From Sphingomonas_B tabacisoli (GTDB taxonomy: Bacteria; Pseudomonadota; Alphaproteobacteria; Sphingomonadales; Sphingomonadaceae): a stretch of 64,000 nt of DNA. Position numbers and translations under genes: made by a program. Numbering within the stretch: position 1 is the first letter of the stretch; each line of letters begins with the position of its first letter. Below are positions 1 to 8,592 of this stretch, piece by piece. The notes under the pieces are model-generated. The model saw only the letters and a program-made list of their open reading frames with translations, was not told where the DNA came from and searched no databases. The DNA is taken from positions 62,001-126,000 of the forward strand of contig NZ_JBHUDY010000001.1 in NCBI RefSeq assembly GCF_042678385.1, written 5' to 3'.

Positions 1-339
1 GGCGTGCCGACCGAACGGTTGCGGCAGGAACGGGACGCGGCCCAGCCGGTCCGGTTCGAGCCGATCGACGGCGTCTATACCGACGACAATCCCTGGTTCA
101 TGAGCGAGGACCCGAACCCGTTCGAGCTGCTGGAAAGCGAGGATCTGCGCCAGGCGCTGATCGCCGCGATCGGCAAGCTTTCCGAGCGCGAGGCGCAAGT
201 GATCCAGCTCTATTATGTCGAGGAACTCAACCTCGAGGAAATCGGGCTGGTGCTGGGCGTCGGCGCGGCGCGCGTCTGCCAGATCAAGAAAAGCGCGCAC
301 GACCGGCTGAAAAAAGCGCTCGAAGCGCGGATCGGCTGA
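1..339 (+). CDS. fliA: FliA-type (sigma-28) RNA polymerase sigma factor, C-terminal part
   Basis: This is the C-terminal part of an alternative sigma factor whose frame is open at the left edge, so the start lies outside the window. The last ~70 residues form a typical sigma region 4: a helix-turn-helix that reads the -35 element, with the hallmark LSEREAQVIQLYYVEELNLEEIG followed by GVGAARVCQIKKSAHDRLK. The pattern, with VCQIKKSA in the recognition helix, fits the FliA/WhiG group better than sigma-70 housekeeping or ECF factors. By family it would direct late flagellar genes, so a flagellar locus probably lies to the left. The gene stops 3 bp from the convergent transglutaminase gene. Confidence 0.82.
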   Translation, partial: GVPTERLRQERDAAQPVRFEPIDGVYTDDNPWFMSEDPNPFELLESEDLRQALIAAIGKLSEREAQVIQLYYVEELNLEEIGLVLGVGAARVCQIKKSAHDRLKKALEARIG

Positions 340-342
340 GCG

Positions 343-1119
343 TCAGACCACCTCGACCGAGACTCGCTGCTCGTTCATCGTGACCGGCCCGAAGCTGGTG
401 AGGAAGGCGACATCCGCGGCATCCCGTCCGACGCCGATCTTCGCCATCTGCCCTTCCTGCGCCATGCCGGTGGCGTCGACGAGATGCCATTCGCCGCCCA
501 GAAACACTTCGGCGACGGCGTGGAAATCCGGCGGCTCGACCTTCGGCGCATAGACCGAGGCGAAGCGCGCCGGCACCCCGCCCGCCCGGGCGAGGGTGAT
601 CAGCAGGTGCGTGAAGTCGCGGCAGACGCCCTGCCGTTCGACGAACGTGTCGGTCGCGGTCGTGCTCGAGCGACTTGCGCCCGGTGTGTACAGGATGTTT
701 TCGCCGATCCAGTCGCGCACCGCGGCCACGCGCGCGCCGCCGCGCACCGTGCCGAACGTGCGGTTGACAAAGGGCTGGAAACGGTCGGACGGGCAATAGC
801 GGGACGGCAGCAGATACTGGACAGTCTCGCCAGGCAGCAGGTGCGGCGGCACTTCAGGCAGGGTGGAGATATCGGCCAGGATGCGATTGATCGCGACCGT
901 CGCGCTATAGTCCACCGTCAGCCCGCGCTCCGCCTGGACCCAGATGCGATCCCCGATCCCGTCCTGCGCGGCAACGCGCGCGATATGGGTGCATTCCGAG
1001 AGCCGCGTGGACGCATCGGCGACGGATTGCTCAGGGATAGCGGCGGCTTCGATCTGAAGCAGGATGTCCGTGGGGGCATCGAACGCATAGTCGAGCCGCG
1101 CTTCGACCCGCAGCTTCAT
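343..1119 (-). CDS. Transglutaminase-like family protein
   Basis: A 258-residue cysteine-protease-fold protein. The transglutaminase-like catalytic triad is visible: Cys166 in GVCRDFTH, His200 in DFHAVAEVF and Asp215 in LVDATG. The N-terminal ~130 residues match the extra domain of bacterial transglutaminase-like proteins that lack a signal peptide. Family members act as peptidases or amidases; the substrate is unknown. Its start overlaps the stop of the upstream alpha/beta hydrolase by four bases, so the two are probably co-translated. Confidence 0.85.
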   Translation of the reverse strand: MKLRVEARLDYAFDAPTDILLQIEAAAIPEQSVADASTRLSECTHIARVAAQDGIGDRIWVQAERGLTVDYSATVAINRILADISTLPEVPPHLLPGETVQYLLPSRYCPSDRFQPFVNRTFGTVRGGARVAAVRDWIGENILYTPGASRSSTTATDTFVERQGVCRDFTHLLITLARAGGVPARFASVYAPKVEPPDFHAVAEVFLGGEWHLVDATGMAQEGQMAKIGVGRDAADVAFLTSFGPVTMNEQRVSVEVV

Positions 1120-2012
1120 TGCGCCTTGTCGTGCAGGAAGGCGCGGATTGCTTTGTTCACTTCGTCCGGCGCTTCCCAGGTGACGAAGTGCCCCGCGTCG
1201 ACTTCATCGACGGTGAGGTCGTCGACATAGGCGGAGAGGCCGTCGAGCTGCACCGGCAGCAGCGCCGTGTCGCGCATGCCCCAGATCACCAGCACCGGCA
1301 TCTTGAGGGTGGGGAAAGGGGCATCCAGAAACGCCGGCCGCTCGATCTGCTCGTCGGTTGCCGGCACGATGACGGCCGAGGCACGGTACCAGTTCAGCAT
1401 CGCCGTGAACGCACCCGGCGTGCGCCACTGGTCGAGATAGGTCTCCTTCTCTTCCTCGCTCAGCAGCTTGCCGTCGGCGTGGCGCATGAAGCTGATCTCG
1501 AAGAATTTCTCCAGGCCCATCGCGCCGAGCTTGGTCTCGAACAGCGGATCGCGGAAGGTGCGGATATATTGCGAGGCCTCGCGCTGGCCGCGGTCCTCGA
1601 TCAGAGTGCGCTGGAAAACGAACGGATGCGGCGCGTTGGCGATGATGAGGCGCTCGATCCGGTCGGGATGCTTCAGCGCCGCCATCCAGGCGATCGCGCC
1701 GCCCCAATCGTGGCCGACCAGGGTGAACCGTTTCAGCTCCAGCGCATCGGCAAGCGCGATCAGGTCGGCGACCGGCTTGTCGGGCGCATAATCCTCGACG
1801 TTGGGCGGCTTCGACGACCCGGCATAGCCGCGCTGATCAGGCGCCACGACGAAATATTCGTCGGACAGGTCGGCGAGCTGGTGCCGCCATGTGCGGTGCG
1901 ATTCGGGAAAGCCGTGCAGGAAGATCAGCGCTTCGCCGTCGCGCGGGCCGCCGAACGTTACGTCAAGCTCGACGCCGGTGGGCAGATGAAAGCGTTGCTG
2001 CTGCAGGGTCAT
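1116..2012 (-). CDS. Alpha/beta hydrolase, epoxide-hydrolase-like
   Basis: A 298-residue alpha/beta-hydrolase. The oxyanion motif HGFPESH (residues 33-39) and the nucleophile elbow GHDWGG with Asp102 are characteristic of epoxide hydrolases and haloalkane dehalogenases, where Asp rather than Ser is the nucleophile. The catalytic His is in DAGHFVTWE near residue 275. The cap region contains several aromatic residues. A soluble epoxide hydrolase is the likeliest role; substrate not inferable. It overlaps the transglutaminase-like gene by 4 bp and lies 61 bp downstream of the MFS gene. Confidence 0.85.
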   Translation of the reverse strand: MTLQQQRFHLPTGVELDVTFGGPRDGEALIFLHGFPESHRTWRHQLADLSDEYFVVAPDQRGYAGSSKPPNVEDYAPDKPVADLIALADALELKRFTLVGHDWGGAIAWMAALKHPDRIERLIIANAPHPFVFQRTLIEDRGQREASQYIRTFRDPLFETKLGAMGLEKFFEISFMRHADGKLLSEEEKETYLDQWRTPGAFTAMLNWYRASAVIVPATDEQIERPAFLDAPFPTLKMPVLVIWGMRDTALLPVQLDGLSAYVDDLTVDEVDAGHFVTWEAPDEVNKAIRAFLHDKAQ

Positions 2013-2073
2013 TCATGTTCTCCTTGCCCGCCCGGAATGTCCCTAGCCTTTCGGCCCCGGCAAGGTCGAGACC

Positions 2074-3297
2074 TTACCAGGTGAGCGGCGCCACGCGCCG
2101 GATCATCACGCTCCAGAAGAACACGCCGGACAGGCTGACGGCTGCCGCGACCGCGAAAGCCGCACTGAAACCGCCGGTCCGGTCGACCAGCCAGCCGGTG
2201 AAGGCAGGCGCGACGATGCCTGCGAAATTGCCGATGCAATTCTGGAAGCCGATCCATTTGCCTGCGGCGCAGGGTCCGGCCAGCGTCTGCCCCGTCGCAT
2301 AGATATTGCTGCCGGTCATGCCCGAGAACACGCCGCTCACCAGCAAGGCTGCAATCGCGACCGGCGCGGTCCCGACCGCGGCGGCGACCATGCACACGCT
2401 CGTCAGCGCGCATCCGCCCGCCATCATGGTCTTGCGCGCGCGGTTCGGGGTCGCGCCGGCTGCGATCCAGCGATCGGGCAGCCATCCGAACAGGATCGCG
2501 CTGCCGCCCTGCACGACGTAGATGATGCCGCCGAGCGTCGCCATCTGGACGAGCGTGAAGCCGTGCGCCTTGACGAGATACAGCGGCAGCCAGGCGAGCA
2601 TGAAGTAGAAGCTGTAAGTGACCGCAAAATGCCCCAGCGCCGCGCCCCAGGCCTCTCGTCGCCTCATGATCGAGAGCAGCGGCGGACAGCGGTTCGTCGA
2701 GGCGTGAGGCGCGACGCCGTTACGCGGCAGCCTCAGCCACGGTATCAGCCAGAGCAGCGACAGCAGGCCGAAGCCGATAAAGCTGGTTCGCCAGCCATAG
2801 GCTGCCATGACCATGCCGCCGACGTAAATGCCGAAGGCCGGTCCGATCGACAGCCCGAGCGCCGTCGCGGCGTTGGCCTGACCGTAGCGCTCCGCCGGCA
2901 CATGGTCCGCGAACAGCTTGGAGCTGCAGGGGAAGGCGACGCTCTCGCCGAGCCCGAGCAGCAGCCGCAGCAGGAGCAACGAGACGAAACCGCCGGCGAA
3001 GCCGGTCAGGATCGTCGCCACGGCCCACAGAGCGAGCCCGGCGGCCAGCACCAGATGGGCGCTGAAGCGCTGAGAGAGATGCCCAGCCAGCAATTGCGCG
3101 GGCGTGTAGGTCCAGAAGAAAGCGGAGACGAGCAGGCCGAAGGCGGTGTTGCTCAGCCCCATCTCCGCTTTGACCAGCGGGCCTGCGGTCGCGAGATTGC
3201 CGCGATCGACATAGTTGATGAAGATCATCAGCCCCGCCAGCCCGACCATCCAGGTCACGGGCGACGGCGCACGTGCGGCGATCGCTGACGTTGCCAT
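2074..3297 (-). CDS. MFS transporter
   Basis: A 407-residue major facilitator transporter with about 12 hydrophobic segments. After a short cytoplasmic start, TM1 carries the IFINYVDRGNLATAG motif typical of the anion:cation symporter/ACS group (phthalate, glucarate, D-galactonate permeases). The ATG at 3297 is preferred because a purine-rich ribosome-binding site precedes it, and an open frame continuing into the pirin gene has no transporter-like sequence. Substrate unknown; likely an organic anion. Confidence 0.87.
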   Translation of the reverse strand: MATSAIAARAPSPVTWMVGLAGLMIFINYVDRGNLATAGPLVKAEMGLSNTAFGLLVSAFFWTYTPAQLLAGHLSQRFSAHLVLAAGLALWAVATILTGFAGGFVSLLLLRLLLGLGESVAFPCSSKLFADHVPAERYGQANAATALGLSIGPAFGIYVGGMVMAAYGWRTSFIGFGLLSLLWLIPWLRLPRNGVAPHASTNRCPPLLSIMRRREAWGAALGHFAVTYSFYFMLAWLPLYLVKAHGFTLVQMATLGGIIYVVQGGSAILFGWLPDRWIAAGATPNRARKTMMAGGCALTSVCMVAAAVGTAPVAIAALLVSGVFSGMTGSNIYATGQTLAGPCAAGKWIGFQNCIGNFAGIVAPAFTGWLVDRTGGFSAAFAVAAAVSLSGVFFWSVMIRRVAPLTW

Positions 3298-3368
3298 TGG
3301 CTCCCCCTCCAGGGCGGACCGTGACACGATTTGCGGCGCGCTCCAAACGCCGCGGCAAGCCGTTGGAA

Positions 3369-4265
3369 TCAGGGATAGCTGACGGTGAGCGGCACCTCGG
3401 GAAGCGGGATGAACTCGTCCGAATCGCCCGGAACGAGCGGGAAGCGGCCTTCCTTCCAGTCGTGTTTCGCCTGGTTGATCCGGTCGCGGCTCGACGAGAC
3501 GAAGTTCCACCAGACGTGGCGCGGCGTCGCAAAGGCTTCGCCGCCGAGCAGCATCGCGCGTGCGCCGGTGTCGGAATGCAAGCGCATCGGCACGCCCGGT
3601 TTCAGGATGTAGAGCGTATAGAGATCGAGCGGCGCGCCATCGAGACTGGCCGCGCCTTCCGCCACCACGATTGCCCGCTCGTCCGCGCCGGCGTCGATCG
3701 GCACCGACGCGCCGGGCGCGAGACGGATATCGGCATAGATGGTCTCGGCATAGCAAGTCGTCGGCGCGGTCCGGCCCCAGAGGGAGCCCATGATCACGCA
3801 GGCATTGACGCCGTCGCCCTCGATCTTCGGCAGATCCTCGGCGGCGACCTGCTCGAACGCCGGGTCGATGTCCTCGCGCCCGTCCGGCAGGGCGAGCCAG
3901 GTCTGCATGCCGGACATGATCGCGCCGCCCTGCCGTTCGGAGGCTGGCGAGCGCTCCGAGTGGACTATGCCGCGGCCGGCCGTCATCAGATTGACCGCGC
4001 CGGGCTCGATCGTCGCGAAAGTGCCCAGCGAATCGCGATGGTCGATTGCGCCGCCGAACAGATAGGTTACGGTGGCGAGATTGATGTGCGGGTGCGGGCG
4101 CACGTCCATGCCGTCGCCGGGCGCGAGCTGCGCGGGGCCGAATTGGTCGACGAAGATGAAGGGCCCGACCATCGTCCGCGGCTTCGATGGCAGGGTCCGC
4201 CGCACCTTGAAGCCACCGAGATCGTGCGTGGTGGGGGTGATGGTGAGGGTGAACAGATCGGACAT
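3369..4265 (-). CDS. Pirin family protein
   Basis: A 298-residue bicupin. The N-terminal cupin shows the pirin metal-site residues: PHPHINLATVTY (two His), HRDSLG and the later GRGIVHSE (Glu). Pirins bind Fe(II) and act as regulators or quercetinase-type dioxygenases. The frame is open upstream to 4358, but those 31 residues translate a palindromic intergenic repeat, so the ATG at 4265 is chosen. Its Shine-Dalgarno sequence is the GGGAGGGGAGA end of that repeat. Confidence 0.9.
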   Translation of the reverse strand: MSDLFTLTITPTTHDLGGFKVRRTLPSKPRTMVGPFIFVDQFGPAQLAPGDGMDVRPHPHINLATVTYLFGGAIDHRDSLGTFATIEPGAVNLMTAGRGIVHSERSPASERQGGAIMSGMQTWLALPDGREDIDPAFEQVAAEDLPKIEGDGVNACVIMGSLWGRTAPTTCYAETIYADIRLAPGASVPIDAGADERAIVVAEGAASLDGAPLDLYTLYILKPGVPMRLHSDTGARAMLLGGEAFATPRHVWWNFVSSSRDRINQAKHDWKEGRFPLVPGDSDEFIPLPEVPLTVSYP

Positions 4266-4272
4266 AGTTTCT

Positions 4273-4368
4273 CCCCTCCCGCTTGCGGGAGGGGCCGGGG
4301 GTGGGCCTGACACGCGCTGCGGGCATTCAACCTTGCCCACCCCTAACCCCTCCCGCAAGCGGGAGGGG
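4273..4368. repeat. Paired palindromic intergenic repeat (REP/BIME-like), family A
   Basis: Two perfect 22-bp palindromes, each with 10-bp arms CCCCTCCCGC and GCGGGAGGGG, lie at 4273-4294 (centre TT) and 4347-4368 (centre AA). They are in inverted orientation, with GGGGGTGGG and CCCACCCCTAA at their inner edges. The pair fills the gap between pirin and bolA: the left copy supplies the pirin ribosome-binding site and the right copy ends 2 bp from the bolA stop codon. The same design recurs at 22124-22305. Confidence 0.9.
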
Positions 4369-4370
4369 AA

Positions 4371-4655
4371 CTATTCTCCCGGCGCTTTGGTCACCATTGC
4401 GAGCGCGTGCACCCGGTCGCGCAGCAGGTCGGCGAGCGCGGCGTTGACCATGCGCTGGCGGGCGACGCGGCTTTGCCCCGCGAAGGCCGCGCTCACCACC
4501 GTTACCGTGAAGTGGCTTTCGCCGCGTGGATCGTGCCCGGCATGGCCGCGGTGTTTCGCGCTGTCGTCGATCACGTCGAGCCGCTCGGGAGCAAGCGCTT
4601 CCGTCAGCCGTTTTTCGATTTCGGCCGCAACCGGCCCCTTAACCGTCTCCGTCAT
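4371..4655 (-). CDS. bolA: BolA family transcriptional regulator/iron-sulfur maturation factor
   Basis: A 94-residue BolA-fold protein (class II KH-like). The conserved core SHFTVTVVSAAFAGQSRVARQRMV with the downstream HALAM is diagnostic. BolA proteins pair with monothiol glutaredoxins in iron-sulfur trafficking. The ATG at 4655 gives the family's normal length; one further in-frame ATG lies 9 bp upstream. It is divergent from the J-domain gene, and bolA plus a J-domain gene beside cobST is a common alphaproteobacterial arrangement. Confidence 0.9.
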   Translation of the reverse strand: MTETVKGPVAAEIEKRLTEALAPERLDVIDDSAKHRGHAGHDPRGESHFTVTVVSAAFAGQSRVARQRMVNAALADLLRDRVHALAMVTKAPGE

Positions 4656-4688
4656 CGGCCCCATATAGCCGGTTTTGCCCGGATCAGA

Positions 4689-5285
4689 ATGCGCCCGCCC
4701 AAGGATCGTCCCAATGCCCGTTTCCACGGCCGTGTCGAAGGCGCGGCCGACCGCTGCGCATGGCCGGGCTGTGCCGAGGCCGGCGAGTTCCGCGCGCCGC
4801 CTTCCGGGGATAGCCGCGCGCCCGACGCGCCGCCAGAATGGCGCTGGTTCTGCCTGGATCACGTTCGCGAGTTCAACTCCGGCTACAACTTTTTCTCCGG
4901 CATGAGCACCGAGGAGATCGAGGCGGCGCAGCGCCCCTATGCCGGCTGGGAGCGGGAGACGCGGGCCTTCGCCCATACCGGCGCCGACCGCCCGCCGCGC
5001 TGGGACGATTTCTCCGATCCGCTCGATGCGATCAGCGCCCGCTTCCGCCAGGCGGCGCCGAAGCCGCGCGACGACGGCAAGCCGCTATCGGGAGAGAATC
5101 GACGCGATCTCGATACGCTGGGGCTGGAGGCCAATGCCGACCGTCATGGCCTGCGCAAACGCTATACCGAGCTCGTCCGGCGCTATCACCCGGACCATAA
5201 TGGCGGCGACCGCAGTCACGAGGCGCGGCTGCAAAAGGTGATCGACGCGTATCAGCGGCTGAGGAAAGCGCCGGCTTTCGCCTAG
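4689..5285 (+). CDS. J-domain-containing protein with N-terminal Cys/His region
   Basis: A 198-residue protein with a C-terminal J domain (about 138-195) carrying the HPD motif at 167-169, which stimulates Hsp70 ATPase activity. The N-terminal half has CAWPGC (23-28) and FCLDH (54-58), a possible small metal-binding site as in other alphaproteobacterial J proteins of this locus. The ATG at 4689 is chosen because upstream codons overlap bolA antisense. It is divergent from bolA. In relatives it is followed by cobS and cobT; here the detoxification cluster intervenes. Confidence 0.88.
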   Translation: MRPPKDRPNARFHGRVEGAADRCAWPGCAEAGEFRAPPSGDSRAPDAPPEWRWFCLDHVREFNSGYNFFSGMSTEEIEAAQRPYAGWERETRAFAHTGADRPPRWDDFSDPLDAISARFRQAAPKPRDDGKPLSGENRRDLDTLGLEANADRHGLRKRYTELVRRYHPDHNGGDRSHEARLQKVIDAYQRLRKAPAFA

Positions 5286-5629
5286 ATATCGACGACGGCC
5301 GTGAACCCGCCGAAGATCATGCGCTTGCCGTCGAAAGGGACCGGCACTTGCTCGGAGCGCGGGTCTTTGGGGAGCTCTTTGAAGGCGGCGTCGCGCGTTT
5401 CCTTGTCGGGCCATTCGATCCAGGCAAAGACCACGATCTCCCCTTCGCCGAGCGCGACCGAGCGGCGGAAATCGGTGACCTTTCCATCCGGCACATCGTC
5501 TTCCCAACATTCGACGACCCGCAGGGCACCGTATTCGCGAAATATGGCGTCGACATGCCTGGCATGTTTGAGAAACTTTTCGCGGTTTTCGCGGGCGACC
5601 GGGATCACGAAGCCGTCGACATAGGTCAT
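5282..5629 (-). CDS. DUF1428 domain-containing protein (YbaA-like)
   Basis: A 115-residue single-domain protein of the dimeric ferredoxin-like DUF1428 family. It starts MTYVDGFVIPV and contains ECWEDDVPDGKVTDFRR and PFDGKRMIFGGF, the family signatures. Function is unknown; family members are stress-linked dimeric alpha+beta-barrel proteins. It is the last gene of the minus-strand detoxification cluster and its stop overlaps the stop of the J-domain gene. A tandem version of the same domain lies at 10537-11274. Confidence 0.88.
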   Translation of the reverse strand: MTYVDGFVIPVARENREKFLKHARHVDAIFREYGALRVVECWEDDVPDGKVTDFRRSVALGEGEIVVFAWIEWPDKETRDAAFKELPKDPRSEQVPVPFDGKRMIFGGFTAVVDI

Positions 5630-5630
5630 C

Positions 5631-6281
5631 TCACGCTTCCTGCCTGAAATCGGCGAGCTGGGCGGCGAGCGCGCGCTGGAAAGCCGGCCGGGCCTCGCCG
5701 CGCTTCACATAGGCGGCGAGCGTGGAGTGAGGTGCGAGCGCCGGCGTGCCGGTGAAGATGCGCAGCACCGCGACCATCATCAGGTCGCCGACGCTGAATT
5801 CGCCTTCCAGCCAGTCGCGGTCGCCGAGCCAGGTGGCGAGTTGGTTGAGGCGTTTGGTCGCCTGCTCGAACACCTGCGGCCGCCGCTCTTTCGTCCAGGC
5901 CTCGTCCTTGTGGAAGAAGTCGATCTCGGCGAGCTGCTGGGTGATCGGCTCGATGCTGTTGAGCGCTGCGACCACCCATGTCCTGGCCTTGGCGCGCCCG
6001 GCAGGGTCCGCGGGCAGCAGGCCCGGCCAGCGTTCGGCGATGTGGATGACGATCGCGCCCGATTCGAAGATGCGGACCTGATCGTCGCGATAGGCCGGCA
6101 CCTGCCCGAACGGCTGCTCCTGCAGATAATCGGCGGGGCGCTCGGCCATGACGTCAAGCAGGCGCACCGAATAGGGCTGGCCCACTTCCTCCAGCGCCCA
6201 GCGGACGCGCAGGTCGCGGACATGGCCGCGCGCGAAATCCGGCACCCATCGATAGGCGCTGACCGTAATATCCGCCGCCAC
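5631..6281 (-). CDS. Glutathione S-transferase family protein
   Basis: A 216-residue protein with a thioredoxin-fold N-terminal domain (about 5-82; cis-Pro and ESGA motif in GQVPAYRDDQVRIFESGAIVIHIAE) and an all-helical C-terminal domain (about 90-205). It should conjugate or exchange glutathione with small electrophiles in the cytoplasm. One base separates its stop from the DUF1428 start codon, which supports an operon. It is one of two GSTs in the cluster; they differ too much to be recent duplicates. Confidence 0.88.
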   Translation of the reverse strand: MAADITVSAYRWVPDFARGHVRDLRVRWALEEVGQPYSVRLLDVMAERPADYLQEQPFGQVPAYRDDQVRIFESGAIVIHIAERWPGLLPADPAGRAKARTWVVAALNSIEPITQQLAEIDFFHKDEAWTKERRPQVFEQATKRLNQLATWLGDRDWLEGEFSVGDLMMVAVLRIFTGTPALAPHSTLAAYVKRGEARPAFQRALAAQLADFRQEA

Positions 6282-6296
6282 AAAGCCTCTCCTGAT

Positions 6297-7028
6297 CTAA
6301 TAGTTCACCTTGGGAAAGAAGGTCTCGCCCCGGCCTTCCGGCGTCATGTCGAGCAGCGCCCAGAGCGGGTCGATCGCATCGAGCGCGCGGTGGTTTTGCC
6401 CCGGATCGTCGGGCGCGAAGACCAGTTCGCTGCCCCAGATGTGCCGGATCGTGCCGTCCCCCTCCTTGCGGAAGACGTTGAGCATCGGCTCGTCCCAATT
6501 CTCGTCGGGCTTGTAGCCGCGCTGCTCGCGCATCGCGGGGGTCAGCGCGGCGGTGTTGCCGTAATAATGCGAAGGGTAGGCATTGCCGGCGGTGGAGAGC
6601 ATCGAAAGATGGTTCCAGCCACGGCCATGCGCCCAGCCGGCAAGCCGCGCGATCGGCGAGCGTGCGACGACATGCAGGGCCGCGCGCTGCGTCACATGGC
6701 GGGCCGCGCCGTCCAGGCTGTCGAGCAGATGCGTGCAGCCGGGGCAGGGGCTGTCGCGCTCCGGCCCGAACATGTAGCTGTAGAGCAGCAGCGTCGAATG
6801 TTCGCCGAATAGCTCCGAGAGCCTGACGGGCTCGGGCCGGAAATGGGCGCCGATCCGCTCGAACACATAATCCTCGGGCACTTCGCCGCCGGGCGGAAGC
6901 GCGCGGCGCATCGCGGCGACTGTTTCGGTCTGGCGACGCAGCGCGATCTCGGCGTCGAGCAGCGCGTTGCGTGCTTCGCGATACGCCGCGCTTTCGTTCG
7001 GGAACGCCATGCGCGCGAAATCGCCCAT
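6297..7028 (-). CDS. DUF899 family thioredoxin-like protein
   Basis: A 243-residue member of the DUF899 (AhpC/TSA-like) family. The redox-type motif PCPGCTHLLDSLDG follows LLLYSYMFGPER, and the C-terminal segment has the family's WGSELVFAP. The charged N-terminal helix (YREARNALLDAEIALRRQTE) is typical. Function is not established; the fold suggests thiol chemistry. It lies between the SRPBCC and GST genes in the cluster. Confidence 0.86.
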   Translation of the reverse strand: MGDFARMAFPNESAAYREARNALLDAEIALRRQTETVAAMRRALPPGGEVPEDYVFERIGAHFRPEPVRLSELFGEHSTLLLYSYMFGPERDSPCPGCTHLLDSLDGAARHVTQRAALHVVARSPIARLAGWAHGRGWNHLSMLSTAGNAYPSHYYGNTAALTPAMREQRGYKPDENWDEPMLNVFRKEGDGTIRHIWGSELVFAPDDPGQNHRALDAIDPLWALLDMTPEGRGETFFPKVNY

Positions 7029-7031
7029 GAC

Positions 7032-7490
7032 TCAGGCCTCCGCCCTTGCCCGCTCTGCCAGCTCGGCGAGCTGCTCGGCGACCTTGCCCCATCCATCGGC
7101 GAAGCCCATTGCCTGATGCTGCTGCTTGGCGACCTCGGTCCAGTGGCGCGCGCGGCCGGTGTAACGGGTCTTGTCGCCTTCCGCTTCGAACTCGAAGAAG
7201 CCGATTATGAACGGTCCTTGCGGCGTCCAGTCGCCCTTGAACGCGTCGGTGAAGACGACGCGCTTGCCGGGGATCGCCTCGAGGATGATCCCTTCCATGC
7301 GGTTCTCCTCGCCGTTGGGGCCGTACATCACGGTGTTGGAGCGGCCGCCGGCGCGCAGATCCCAATCGACCTCCGCGCGCCAAGGCTTGGGACAGAACCA
7401 TTCGTTGGTCTGCTCGGTGAACACCCGCCAGACGACGTCGATCGGCGCGTCGATCAGCCGCGTCACCGACAGTTCGAGATTGTCGCTCAT
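7032..7490 (-). CDS. SRPBCC (AHSA1-type) domain protein
   Basis: A 152-residue START-like protein. LSVTRLIDAPIDVVWRVFTE at the N-terminus and the terminal helix FADGWGKVAEQLAELAE frame a helix-grip fold that binds hydrophobic ligands. The ATG at 7490 is preceded by a purine-rich stretch; the upstream open frame to 7646 is the antisense of the VOC gene and was dropped. Three bases separate its stop from the DUF899 start. Confidence 0.87.
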   Translation of the reverse strand: MSDNLELSVTRLIDAPIDVVWRVFTEQTNEWFCPKPWRAEVDWDLRAGGRSNTVMYGPNGEENRMEGIILEAIPGKRVVFTDAFKGDWTPQGPFIIGFFEFEAEGDKTRYTGRARHWTEVAKQQHQAMGFADGWGKVAEQLAELAERARAEA

Positions 7491-7500
7491 TCCTTCCCCC

Positions 7501-7920
7501 TCATTTCTTGATCGGGCAGCCGATCGACCAGAGATGGCCGAACGGGTCGCGGACCTGGCCGTAGCGGTCGCCCCAGAATTGGTCGCCGATCGGCAGCACG
7601 ACTTCGGCACCCGCGGCAGTCGCGGCGTTGAACCACTTGTCGGCATCGTCGACCTGCAGATGGAGCAGCACGCCAGCCGGGGCGGGGGCTTCGCCGCCGC
7701 CGCGATGCTCGGGGAAATCGTCGTGCAGCATCAGCGACGTGTCGTTCACCGTCAGATGCGCATGCATCAGCCGCTTCTTGTCGTCGGCGGGCACGCGGAT
7801 ATGCTCGGTCGCGCCGAAGGCTTTGGCGTAGAACTCGATCGCCTCGGCGGCGCGACCGTCGCGGATCGTGAGGTGCGGCGTCAGCCCCGTTCTGGGTTCC
7901 TGATCGGCCTGGTTGTCCAT
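7501..7920 (-). CDS. VOC family protein (PhnB/glyoxalase-like)
   Basis: A 139-residue vicinal-oxygen-chelate protein. It opens with the paired beta-alpha-beta-beta pattern (TPHLTIRDGRAAEAIEFYAKAFGA) and ends with DRYGQVRDPFGHLWSIG, the PhnB-type signature. VOC enzymes use a divalent metal to handle glyoxalase-, resistance- or dioxygenase-type substrates; this one cannot be assigned. It is 10 bp upstream of the SRPBCC start. Confidence 0.87.
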   Translation of the reverse strand: MDNQADQEPRTGLTPHLTIRDGRAAEAIEFYAKAFGATEHIRVPADDKKRLMHAHLTVNDTSLMLHDDFPEHRGGGEAPAPAGVLLHLQVDDADKWFNAATAAGAEVVLPIGDQFWGDRYGQVRDPFGHLWSIGCPIKK

Positions 7921-7932
7921 GTCTCTCTCCTC

Positions 7933-8592
7933 TCAGTCTCTGTCCGGCGCGCCCAGCGGGAAGAAGGCGCGATAGGGCCGCGCTTCGTCGACGCAGCGGA
8001 CGATGGAGCGGCGGGCGAGCAGCCGCGCGCGATAGGCTTTGACGTTGGCGAGCTCGTCCGGGATCCGGTGCACCCAATCGGCATAGAACAGTGCCGGGCC
8101 GAAGGCGCAGTCGGCCAGGCTGAACGCGCCGGCAGCCGCCCATTCGCGCCCCGCCATCCAGCCGTCGAGCCAGCGATAGGCGGTCTCCAGCTTCGTCTTT
8201 ACCTGCTCGACTTCGATCGGATCGCGCCGTTCGGGCGGGCGCAGCGCGTCGCCGACGACGCACTGCATGTTGAACATGATGTAGTTGTCGGAAATGCGAT
8301 CGAGCATCCGGACCTCCAGCGCCGCCTTCGGATCGTCCGGGATCAGCCGGACCGGGCCCGGATGATAGAGCTGCAGATGCTCGATGATCGTGCTCGCTTC
8401 CATCACCGGCTGGCCATCGTCGACGAGCAGCGGGAATTTGCCGATCGGCCAGAGACGCCCGAAGGCCGCGCCGTTCTCCGGCTCGTCCGGGCCCAGCGCG
8501 CGAAACGTGAAGGGCAGGTCGTTCTCGTAGAACGCGATCAGCGCCTTCCAGGTGTAGGATGAGAAGGGATGGCCGTAGAGCTCCATCACCAT
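7933..8592 (-). CDS. Glutathione S-transferase family protein
   Basis: A 219-residue GST. The N-terminal thioredoxin-like domain begins MELYGHPFSSYTWK and has PIGKFPLLVDDGQPVMEASTIIEHL (cis-Pro, then the Glu-Ala-Ser glutathione-gamma-Glu contact). The helical C-terminal domain follows from about residue 90. Start codons at 8592 and 8586 are both possible; either way the start region overlaps the stop of the upstream DHFR-like gene, so translational coupling is likely. Confidence 0.87.
   Translation of the reverse strand: MVMELYGHPFSSYTWKALIAFYENDLPFTFRALGPDEPENGAAFGRLWPIGKFPLLVDDGQPVMEASTIIEHLQLYHPGPVRLIPDDPKAALEVRMLDRISDNYIMFNMQCVVGDALRPPERRDPIEVEQVKTKLETAYRWLDGWMAGREWAAAGAFSLADCAFGPALFYADWVHRIPDELANVKAYRARLLARRSIVRCVDEARPYRAFFPLGAPDRD

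Noticed and set aside
4266..4358. 31-codon N-terminal extension of the pirin protein
   Set aside because: It translates the palindromic repeat and has no family similarity; the ATG at 4265 has a good ribosome-binding site.
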